From Zeimonas sp032027205 (GTDB lineage: Bacteria; Pseudomonadota; Gammaproteobacteria; Burkholderiales; Burkholderiaceae_E): a DNA stretch of 64,000 bases. This document shows, one piece after another, positions 58,017-64,000 of this stretch. The first letter of the stretch is position 1. Every line of letters begins with the position of its first letter. The position numbers and the translations under genes are program-made. The notes beneath the pieces are model-generated. The model was not told the origin of the DNA. It saw only the letters and a list, made by a program, of their open reading frames with translations, and made no database searches. The stretch is taken from NCBI GenBank assembly GCA_032027205.1, contig JAVSMN010000001.1, positions 930,001-994,000 of the forward strand. The letters are read 5' to 3'.

Positions 58017-58706
58017 TCACACGGTCAAGAAGGCCTTCACGGCCTCCACATCCCGGGCATCGGTGCCCGTTTCCTTCACCAGGGTCCCGCGCTCGAGTAC
58101 GAGCATCCGATCGGACACCGCCGTCGCGAAGCTCAGCACCTGCTCCGAAACCAGCATCGCGAAGCCCGTGGCCCGCTTGAGCGAACCCAGCGCCTGCGCG
58201 ATCTCGGTGATCAACGACGGCTGCAGGCCCTCGGTGGGCTCGTCGAGAATGAGAAGGCGCGGGCCCGTGGCGAGTGCACGGCCGATCGCGACCATCTGTT
58301 GCTGCCCGCCCGACAGGTTGCCTGCCTTGCGGCCTCTCATCTGCGCGAGCAGCGGGAACAACTCGAACACCAGGTCGGGGACGCGCGCGAGACGTCGCGA
58401 CTCGAGCCCCGCGACGAGGTTCTCCTCGACGGTGAGTTGCGGAAAGAGCAGCCGCCCCTGCGGAACGAACGCGACGCCCATGCGTGCGCGCTCGAACGCG
58501 GGCAGCCGCGTGATGTCGACGCCGTCGAACTCGATCCGTCCGGCTGCGCAGGGAAGAAGGCCGACAATCGCCTTGAGCAGTGTCGTCTTGCCCATCCCGT
58601 TGCGCCCGACGACTCCTACCGATTCGCCTTCGGCGACGGCGAAGGACGCCGCGGGGATGACGACGCTCTCCCCGTATCCCACCTTCAATGAATCGACGGT
58701 CAGCAA
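58017..58706 (-). CDS. urtE: Urea/amide ABC importer ATPase UrtE
   Basis: A 229-residue ABC ATPase of LivF/UrtE type. Walker A is GRNGMGKTT, signature NLSGGQQQMV, Walker B LLILDEPTEG, then LQPSLITEIAQAL as in UrtE. The start MLTVDSLKVGYGES is standard. It lies nine bases after urtD. It powers the UrtBC channel with UrtD. Confidence 0.9.
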   Translation of the reverse strand: MLTVDSLKVGYGESVVIPAASFAVAEGESVGVVGRNGMGKTTLLKAIVGLLPCAAGRIEFDGVDITRLPAFERARMGVAFVPQGRLLFPQLTVEENLVAGLESRRLARVPDLVFELFPLLAQMRGRKAGNLSGGQQQMVAIGRALATGPRLLILDEPTEGLQPSLITEIAQALGSLKRATGFAMLVSEQVLSFATAVSDRMLVLERGTLVKETGTDARDVEAVKAFLTV

Positions 58707-58715
58707 GTCGGTCCC

Positions 58716-59534
58716 CTACTGGCCCAGGTAGACCTCGCGCACGCGCGGGTCGGATTGCACGCTCTCGATGTTCCCCTCGCACAGCACCAGTCCCTGGTGC
58801 AGGACGGTCACGCGCCGAGAGAGCTTGCGCACGAAATCCATGTCGTGCTCGATCACGACGATTGCCTGACGCTCCGCGATGCGCTGGATCAGCTCGACCG
58901 TACGATCGCGCTCGCGCAGGCTCATCCCGGCCACCGGCTCGTCCAGCAGGATCAGCTTCGGCTGCTGCGCGAGCAGCATTCCGATCTCCAGCCACTGCTT
59001 CTGCCCGTGGCTCAGAATTCCCGCACGTCGGTCGAGCAGGCGGTCGATCTCGATCGTGTGCGCGACCGAAAGGATCTGCTCGTCGAACTCGCGAGCCGCG
59101 CCGAAGATCGAAGAGCGCAGCGACTGCCCTTCGAGGACCGAGATCTCGAGGTTCTGGTAGACGGTCAGGTCCTCGTAGACCGACGGCGTCTGGAACTTGC
59201 GGCCGATCCCGAGGCGCGTGATCTGGTACTCGCTGACCCGCGCCAGGTCGACACCCTCGAACAGGACCGACCCCCTCGAGGCCCGCGTCTTGCCGCAGAT
59301 CACGTCGAGCAGCGTCGTCTTGCCCGCGCCGTTCGGGCCGATGATCACGCGGACCTCGCCCGGCGCGACGGTCAGCGAGACGTTGTTGATCACGATGAAG
59401 CCGCCGAACTGCACGCGAAGGTCGCGCACTTCGAGCAACGGACGCACTGCTGCCCCGGCTTCGACGCCCTCAGGGGCCGGCACGGGTGCGCGCTCCCGCG
59501 ACGCGCTCGCCGCAGCCGTCGGAGTTGCGCTCAC
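58716..59534 (-). CDS. urtD: Urea/amide ABC importer ATPase UrtD
   Basis: A 272-residue ABC ATPase of LivG/UrtD type. Walker A is GPNGAGKTT, followed by LGIGRKFQTPSVYEDLTVYQ and the signature ILSHGQKQWLEIGML, which with its SHGQKQWLE is specific to UrtD. Walker B is LILLDEPVAGM and the end is REVYLGQ. It starts with GTG at 59534, overlapping the urtC stop (GTGA), which gives an N-terminal Ala/Pro-rich leader of about 30 residues before the domain. Confidence 0.92.
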   Translation of the reverse strand: MSATPTAAASASRERAPVPAPEGVEAGAAVRPLLEVRDLRVQFGGFIVINNVSLTVAPGEVRVIIGPNGAGKTTLLDVICGKTRASRGSVLFEGVDLARVSEYQITRLGIGRKFQTPSVYEDLTVYQNLEISVLEGQSLRSSIFGAAREFDEQILSVAHTIEIDRLLDRRAGILSHGQKQWLEIGMLLAQQPKLILLDEPVAGMSLRERDRTVELIQRIAERQAIVVIEHDMDFVRKLSRRVTVLHQGLVLCEGNIESVQSDPRVREVYLGQ

Positions 59535-60700
59535 GTCAGGCCTCCCGTGCGCAGCCTCTTGGGCGCGATCGAGCCGTCGACGCCGCCTGCCGCGGGCATC
59601 GGCCCCTCGATTCGGTCGGGCTTCGCTTCGTCCGCGGCCGATCGCCGGCTCTCCGCTTCCGCTTCGGACGGCTGGCGGCGGCTGCGAAGCGCGGCGACGA
59701 TGCCCGCCAACCCGTCGGGAAGCACCGCGGTGACGAGCAGGAACAGCGCGCCGAGGAAGAAGAGCCACAGCTCGGGGAAAGTCTCGGAGAGCGTCGACTT
59801 CAACCAACCGATGAGGAAGGCGCCCACGATCGCGCCCAGGATCGACATGCGCCCTCCGAAAGCGGCGTAGATGACGATCTCCACCGAGGCGACAGCGCCG
59901 ACGAGTTGCGGCGTGATGAGCCCGGTGAACAGCACGAACATCGCTCCGCCCACCGAAGCGAGCACGCTGGCAACGGCGAAGCTGAACGCCTTGTACAGGG
60001 CGGTGTCGTAACCCGAGAAGCGGACCCGGTCCTCCCGGTCACGGATGGCGATGAGGACCTTGCCGAAGCGCGCGTGGATCAGCCACGCGACGCAACCGGC
60101 TGCCACCGCGAGCAGGACGAGCTGCACGTAGTACCAGCGCGCACGTGCCTCGTCGCTCGCGACGTCGATCCCCGCGAGCGTGCTGAAGTCGGTTATGCCG
60201 TTGGCGCCGCCCGTTTCTCCCTGGCTGCCGATGATCATCACGGTGAGCGTGAGCGCGAGCGCGAGCGTGAGGATCGCGAAATAGACACCGCTCACGCGCT
60301 TGCGGAAGATCAGGTACGAGAGCGGGAACGAAACGAGCGCAGGCAACAGCAGGATGGTTGCGAGCGCGAAGGCCAGGCTGTGGAACGGTTGCCACCACAG
60401 CGGCAGCTGCTCGACGCTGCTCCAAACCATGAAGTCGGGAAGCTCCGGCGCGGACGCTTCGAGCTTCAGGTACATCGCGAGCGCGTAAGCGCCTATTCCG
60501 AAGAAGATCCCCTGGCCCAGGCTCAGGATTCCGCAGTAGCCCCAGATGAGGACGATGCCGATCGCGACGAACGCGAACGCCAGGTATTTGCCGAACAGCG
60601 GCACGCGGAACGGATCCGATACGAGCGGAAGGAGCGCGAGGGCGCCGAAGATCAGGATGGACGGCAACGCCGCGGTGAACGGGAAGGACGGGTTCTTCAT
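59531..60700 (-). CDS. urtC: Urea/amide ABC importer permease UrtC
   Basis: A 389-residue membrane permease of LivM/UrtC type with about ten helices. Blocks are WGYCGILSLGQGIFFGIGAY, FRKRVSGVYFAILTLALALT, GETGGANGITDFSTLAG (UrtC-typical), VLIAIRDREDRVRFSGYDTA and FGGRMSILGAIVGAFLIGW. It has a hydrophilic C-terminal tail of about 45 residues. The ATG at 60700 touches the urtB stop, and the end overlaps the urtD start. Confidence 0.92.
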   Translation of the reverse strand: MKNPSFPFTAALPSILIFGALALLPLVSDPFRVPLFGKYLAFAFVAIGIVLIWGYCGILSLGQGIFFGIGAYALAMYLKLEASAPELPDFMVWSSVEQLPLWWQPFHSLAFALATILLLPALVSFPLSYLIFRKRVSGVYFAILTLALALTLTVMIIGSQGETGGANGITDFSTLAGIDVASDEARARWYYVQLVLLAVAAGCVAWLIHARFGKVLIAIRDREDRVRFSGYDTALYKAFSFAVASVLASVGGAMFVLFTGLITPQLVGAVASVEIVIYAAFGGRMSILGAIVGAFLIGWLKSTLSETFPELWLFFLGALFLLVTAVLPDGLAGIVAALRSRRQPSEAEAESRRSAADEAKPDRIEGPMPAAGGVDGSIAPKRLRTGGLT

Positions 60701-61602
60701 CAGGTTCGCACCTTCGAAGTGAAGAGCCCGCTGGGCCTGAAATAGAGGATCGTCACGACGATCAGCATCAGGATCACCTTTCCGTACGAGCCCGTCGTCA
60801 GGTACTCGAAGCTCGTCTGGATCTGCGCGATCAGGAAGCTCGACGCTGCGGTTCCGAGGATGCTCGACACGCCGCCGAAGACGACGACGATGAACGAATC
60901 GACGATGTACAGCTGGCCGGTGCTCGGGTTCGTCGAGCCGATCATCGTGAAGACCGCCCCCGCGATGCCAGCGAGCCCGCTGCCGAGCGCGAACGTGAGC
61001 ATGTCCACGCGACTGGTGTCGATGCCCACCGTCTGCGCGATCGCCCGGTTCTGCGTCACGGCGCGCGCGCGCAGGCCGGCACGCGTCTTGTAGAAGAGCA
61101 GGTAGACCCCAACCGCGACTGCAACGGTCAGCGCGATGATGAAGATCCGGTTCAGCGGAAGCTGAATGCCGGCGACCGGCTCCCACGCCCCGGTAAGCCA
61201 CGACGTAAGCGGGATCGTCACCTCCTGCGCGCCGAAGATCGTGCGATACGACTGCTGCATGATCAGGCTCACGCCCCACGTGGCCAGCAGCGTGTCTAGG
61301 GGGCGGTCGTAGAACCAGCGCACGACGCCACGTTCGAGCAGCATCCCGAAGACGAAGGTGACCGCGAACGCGAAGGGAATCGCACAGAGGATGTAGACCC
61401 CCATCGCGTGCGGCAGGTGCGTCTCGAAGAAGCGCGCGACGAGGAAGGTCGCATACGCGCCGAGCGCCATCAGCTCCCCGTGCGCCATGTTGATGACGCC
61501 CATCAGCCCGAAGACGATGGCCAAGCCCAGCGACATCAGCAGCAGGATCGTCGCGAAGCTGATCCCGCTGAAGAGCTGCATTGCGAAAATGTCGAGCGAC
61601 AT
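60700..61602 (-). CDS. urtB: Urea/amide ABC importer permease UrtB
   Basis: A 300-residue permease of LivH/UrtB type. FGLMGVINMAHGELMALGAY is the family hallmark. It also has DTLLATWGVSLIMQQSYRTI, RAVTQNRAIAQTVGIDTSRV and VVFGGVSSILGTAASSFLIA. About eight helices and no long N-terminal periplasmic extension, so it is of the shorter UrtB form. It lies 61 bp after urtA. Confidence 0.92.
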   Translation of the reverse strand: MSLDIFAMQLFSGISFATILLLMSLGLAIVFGLMGVINMAHGELMALGAYATFLVARFFETHLPHAMGVYILCAIPFAFAVTFVFGMLLERGVVRWFYDRPLDTLLATWGVSLIMQQSYRTIFGAQEVTIPLTSWLTGAWEPVAGIQLPLNRIFIIALTVAVAVGVYLLFYKTRAGLRARAVTQNRAIAQTVGIDTSRVDMLTFALGSGLAGIAGAVFTMIGSTNPSTGQLYIVDSFIVVVFGGVSSILGTAASSFLIAQIQTSFEYLTTGSYGKVILMLIVVTILYFRPSGLFTSKVRT

Positions 61603-61663
61603 GCTCTACCTCGTGAACGCGGGCCGCCGGCGGCAAAGCCGGCGGCCTCCGTCGCGCCGTTGG

Positions 61664-62863
61664 CTAGGCGCCCGAGAGATTCGGGAACGGGTTCGGCTCG
61701 GCGAGCGCGCTCTCGTGCACGATGTCGAACTGGCCGTCCGGGCGCGCACGGCCGACACGCACCTTCTTCCAGACGTGGTGGTTCTTCTCGTGCACCCGGA
61801 CGAGTCCCTCGGGCGCGGCGAACTCGAGGTTCGACGAAGCGGCGATCACCTTCGGAACGTCGAAGGACTTCGCCTTCTCGGCTGCCATCTTCCAGAGGTA
61901 GACCGCGTTGTAGCCGCACTCCATCGGGTCGCCGACGACGCGGTCCTGGCCGTACTTCGCCTTGATCGCAGAGACGAACTTCGCGTTTTCCGGCGACTGG
62001 ATGCTCTGGAAGTACCCCATACACGCGTAGAAGCCGACAGCGTTGTCCTTGCCGATTCCGTCGATCTCGTTCTCCGAGACCACCGTCGACAGCAGGTTCT
62101 GCTTCGAGCCATCCAGGCCCGCGGCCTTCAGCTGCTTGTAGAACGCGACGTTGGATCCGCCGACCACGGTGCTGTAGATCCAGTCGGGCTTGGCGGCCTT
62201 CACCTTGTTGATGATCGTCGAGAACTCGGTGTGGCCGAGCGGCGCGTACTCTTCGCCGACGATCTGCACGCCGAGGCGCTTGGCCGTCGCCTTGGCGATC
62301 TTGTTGCAGGTGCGCGGATAGATGTAGTCGGATCCCGCGAGGAAGAACGTCTTGCCGCCCTGCTTGGCCATCCACTCCATCGACGCGATGACCGACTGCG
62401 TCGCTTCCTGGGACGTGTAGATGACGTGCGGATCGAGCTCCTGTCCTTCGTAGTACGTCGGGTAGTACAACAGGCCCTTGTTCGCCTTGAACACCGGCAG
62501 CACCGCCTTGCGCGAGGCCGAGGTGTAGCACCCCATCACCGCGGCGACTTTGTCGCGCTGCAGAAGCTTCTTGGCTTTCTCGGCGAACGTCGGCCAGTCG
62601 CTCGCGCCGTCTTCGACGACCGGCACGATCTGCCTGCCGAGGACACCGCCGGCCTTGTTGATCTCCTCGATCGCCAGCTGCTCCGCGTCGACGATCGCCG
62701 CCTCGGCGATCGCGATCGTTCCGGTGAGCGAGTGCAGGAGGCCGATCTTCACTTCTTCGGCCGCGAAACCGATCTTCGGCCAGAGCAGGGCGCCGGGCAC
62801 CGCCGCAGCAGCTGCGAGCGACCCGCCAGCTTGGACGAAGCGGCGGCGAGAGGAATGCGTCAT
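61664..62863 (-). CDS. urtA: Periplasmic urea/short-amide binding protein UrtA
   Basis: A 399-residue binding protein with a twin-arginine-type signal (SSRRRFVQAGGSLAAAAAVP, cleavage near GFAAEE). Family sequence includes VKIGLLHSLTGTIAIAEAAI, AAVMGCYTSASRKAVLPVFK, KGLLYYPTYYEGQELDPHVI, FFLAGSDYIYPRTCNKI, DPMECGYNAVYLWKMAAEKA and HVWKKVRVGRARPDGQF. It binds urea or short amides for UrtBCDE. A strong ribosome site (GGAGG) lies before the ATG. It is the first gene of the eleven-gene operon and is preceded by a leader with a terminator. Confidence 0.94.
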   Translation of the reverse strand: MTHSSRRRFVQAGGSLAAAAAVPGALLWPKIGFAAEEVKIGLLHSLTGTIAIAEAAIVDAEQLAIEEINKAGGVLGRQIVPVVEDGASDWPTFAEKAKKLLQRDKVAAVMGCYTSASRKAVLPVFKANKGLLYYPTYYEGQELDPHVIYTSQEATQSVIASMEWMAKQGGKTFFLAGSDYIYPRTCNKIAKATAKRLGVQIVGEEYAPLGHTEFSTIINKVKAAKPDWIYSTVVGGSNVAFYKQLKAAGLDGSKQNLLSTVVSENEIDGIGKDNAVGFYACMGYFQSIQSPENAKFVSAIKAKYGQDRVVGDPMECGYNAVYLWKMAAEKAKSFDVPKVIAASSNLEFAAPEGLVRVHEKNHHVWKKVRVGRARPDGQFDIVHESALAEPNPFPNLSGA

Positions 62864-62928
62864 GTGAACCTCCTATCAGGGGTCTGGAACGACGAGGGTC
62901 GAACGAACGGGCGCATTCGCGCGAAAAC

Positions 62929-62966
62929 AAAAAAGCCCCGCAGGGTTCAAAGAGAACCCTCGGGGC
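62929..62966 (-). terminator. Leader terminator (attenuator) upstream of urtA
   Basis: On the minus strand GCCCCG-AGGGTTC-TCTTT-GAACCCT-G-CGGGGC forms a 13-bp stem with one bulged base and a five-base loop, followed by TTTTTTGTTTT. It ends 66 bp before the urtA start and lies downstream of the operon promoter, so it would stop transcription unless overcome. T-runs on both sides make it work in both directions. Confidence 0.85.
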
Positions 62967-63002
62967 TTTTTTGCTCCGGACACCCGACGACGCCGTTGTC
63001 GT
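62961..63002 (-). promoter_or_regulatory. Candidate ANTAR (AmiR) RNA-binding site in the urtA leader
   Basis: In the minus-strand RNA a first hairpin at 62987-63002 (ACGAC-AACGGC-GUCGU) has a hexaloop with A at position 1 and G at position 4, the rule described for ANTAR targets. A second hairpin at 62961-62978 (CGGAGC-AAAAAA-GCCCCG, one A-C mismatch) also has a hexaloop starting with A, but lacks G4. It uses the 5' arm of the terminator, so it and the terminator exclude each other. This is the two-hairpin/terminator layout expected for AmiR-type antitermination. Confidence 0.55.
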
Positions 63003-63029
63003 GAGGTGCCACAACCGAATGTGTGACGC

Positions 63030-63059
63030 AGTCTAGGAACAGCCGATTGATGGTGTCAA
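63030..63059 (-). promoter_or_regulatory. Sigma-70-type promoter of the urt-ami operon
   Basis: On the minus strand a perfect -35 TTGACA (63059-63054) and a -10 TAGACT (63035-63030) are 18 bp apart. Transcription would start near 63023, about 160 bases before urtA, leaving room for the two leader hairpins and the terminator. Confidence 0.6.
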
Positions 63060-63258
63060 GCGTTTTGAAATCGACTTTCGCGATGTTCCTTTTAACTACC
63101 CTTCACGCGCGCAGGCGTTCGAAGCGCAGTCCTTCGAAGCGCGAAATCACTCTCGAAGGAGACGAGCGTCGCGTCGCACCATGCTCGATCGCGATCGCGG
63201 CAACGTGCGCATAGTGATCGGCGACGGGCCGCTCAGCCGAGGCCGTTACCGCCGCACG

Positions 63259-63286
63259 CGCACGCCCGTCGCTTGACGGGCGTGCG
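63259..63286 (-). terminator. Hairpin downstream of the low-complexity secreted-protein gene
   Basis: A perfect 12-bp stem (CGCACGCCCGTC / GACGGGCGTGCG) with a four-base loop lies just after the gene ending at 63301. No T-run follows, so termination strength is uncertain. The rest of 63060-63300 shows no gene. Confidence 0.5.
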
Positions 63287-63300
63287 GTGGTCGCAGCGCC

Positions 63301-63624
63301 TCAACCGGCGCGCTTGTGCGTTGCGGTCCGGCTCTTCGAGTGCTTGGCGGCACGCTTGTGCTTGGTGACCTTCTTGTTCGCCGCCGCGGGGGTGGCGGGA
63401 GCTGCAGCAGCCCCGGAGTCCCGCGCAGCCGGAGCGGCGGGTGTGGCCCGTGTGGCGGGCGTAGCCGGCGTGGCGGGCGTCGCCGCCATCCCGGGAGCGG
63501 CGGGCGTAGCCGATGTCGCGGGGGTGGCCGGCGCCGCGGGCGTTGCCGGAGTGGCGGGAGCGCCCTGGGCGAACGCGCCCAGCGAGAAAGCCCCGGCGAT
63601 CAAGGTTGCGAGTAACCGTTTCAT
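63301..63624 (-). CDS. Secreted Ala/Pro/Thr-repeat protein with basic tail
   Basis: A 107-residue protein. The signal peptide (MKRLLATLIAGAFSLGAFAQ) is followed by about 60 residues of imperfect ATPATPA triplet repeats, and then a Lys/Arg/His-rich end (KKVTKHKRAAKHSKSRTATH). No fold is predicted by eye. Such Ala/Pro/Lys-rich exported proteins (acid-shock-like or wall-associated) occur in betaproteobacteria, but function is unknown. The repeat also gives long open frames on the opposite strand, which I consider artefacts. Confidence 0.65.
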   Translation of the reverse strand: MKRLLATLIAGAFSLGAFAQGAPATPATPAAPATPATSATPAAPGMAATPATPATPATRATPAAPAARDSGAAAAPATPAAANKKVTKHKRAAKHSKSRTATHKRAG

Positions 63625-63714
63625 GACGTCGTCCTGTGCGATTCGGAGCGAATGCCCCGAATCGGCAACGCGCCGAAGACGACCGCCGTTGACCCGCAGC
63701 GCGAAAACGTCGGG

Positions 63715-63924
63715 TCAGATCCCGAGCACCTTCTGGATCACGCTCTTCGCAACGAAGCCGAGCATGCCGAGCGCGAGCACCAGGAACAGAACGAAGGTGC
63801 CCGTGCGTCCCGCTTTCGACTCGCGCGCGAGTTGCCAGATGATGAACAGCATGAACAGGATGAACCCGCCGATGCCGAAGGTGACGCCGAATTCGGCGAT
63901 CTGTTCCTCGGTGTAGCCGAACAT
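63715..63924 (-). CDS. DUF2788 family small membrane protein
   Basis: A 69-residue protein with two membrane helices (FGIGGFILFMLFIIWQLA and TGTFVLFLVLALGMLGFVAK) separated by a charged loop (RESKAGR). The opening MFGYTEEQIAEFGVTFGIGG is characteristic of DUF2788, a small inner-membrane family of unknown function in beta- and gammaproteobacteria. Single gene; nothing recognisable lies between it and the window end. Confidence 0.8.
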   Translation of the reverse strand: MFGYTEEQIAEFGVTFGIGGFILFMLFIIWQLARESKAGRTGTFVLFLVLALGMLGFVAKSVIQKVLGI

Positions 63925-64000
63925 TCGTTTCCTCGGATAGGTCTGCTCGATGGACGCGAAGTATCCACCGAGTCGTTGCCGGACGCAGCATTCGCGACGC

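Noticed and set aside
62880..63060. Guanidine-type riboswitch upstream of urtA
   Set aside because: Such riboswitches precede some urea/nitrate-type transporters, but the conserved guanidine-I, -II or -III sequence elements are not visible; the hairpins fit an ANTAR site better.
63287..63916. Long plus-strand frames opposite the secreted repeat protein
   Set aside because: They are the antisense translation of the ATPATPA repeats (Gly/Val/Ala-rich) without start signals.

Overview
The window is high-GC DNA with tightly packed, often 4-nt-overlapping genes. The gene content (AmiE/AmiC/AmiR amidase genes, UrtABCDE transporter, PEP-CTERM sorting signals, DUF2788, cobalt-type nitrile hydratase, livKHMGF-type importer) suggests a free-living betaproteobacterium of Burkholderiales type. 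This is inferred from gene content only: there is no rRNA, and the single tRNA does not settle it.

Layout. 1-4.7 kb: a decayed PQQ glucose dehydrogenase fragment, a large STAND/BTAD regulator and a small membrane/secreted pair. 5.1-17.6 kb: a catabolic block. A probable ten-gene minus-strand operon (SDR, old yellow enzyme with a fibronectin-III tail, aryl/acyl-AMP ligase, branched-chain-type ABC importer, GNAT, crotonase) is flanked by a MarR gene and a divergent second old yellow enzyme. Two matching 18-bp palindromes sit exactly where MarR would control both directions. 17.6-31.5 kb: mixed housekeeping and accessory genes (AMP nucleosidase, PEP-CTERM GDSL esterase, DHA2 efflux pump, an ACP-GNAT fusion, an exported methyltransferase, L,D-transpeptidase, cytochrome/beta-propeller fusion, UbiA-type prenyltransferase, cytochrome c-prime-like protein, GH5 glucanase, and an SbmA-like ABC protein whose nucleotide-binding site is lost). 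31.6-40.6 kb: cobalt-type nitrile hydratase genes, a diguanylate cyclase, GNAT, acyl-CoA ligase, PEP-CTERM protein, cold-shock protein and DedA protein, with gene and IS debris between them.

41.18-51.53 kb: a 10.3-kb integrative element bounded by 40-bp direct repeats of the 3' half of a CAT-anticodon tRNA gene. It carries a tyrosine integrase, RepB-type primase, DUF5906-like helicase, an array of eleven GGCCCTGTT nonamers in both orientations (candidate origin), an HK97-fold capsid gene, a probable small terminase, and an AT-richer three-gene cargo cassette. I see no large terminase, portal, protease or tail gene. It therefore looks like a phage satellite (capsid-encoding PICI-like) or a strongly reduced prophage. 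The cargo cassette is the best candidate for an undescribed defence-type system.

51.6-63.1 kb: an eleven-gene minus-strand nitrogen-scavenging operon: urtABCDE, aliphatic amidase amiE, a MoxR AAA/VWA pair, amiC, amiR and a urea transporter. Its 5' leader holds a good promoter, a hairpin whose hexaloop fits the ANTAR-binding rule, an alternative hairpin, and a strong intrinsic terminator ahead of urtA. The natural reading is that AmiC senses amide or urea-like ligands and releases AmiR, which then antiterminates the whole operon. Nitrile hydratase (nitrile to amide), amidase (amide to acid plus ammonia) and the urea/amide transporters could work together in nitrogen acquisition. The last kilobase holds a low-complexity secreted protein and a DUF2788 membrane protein.
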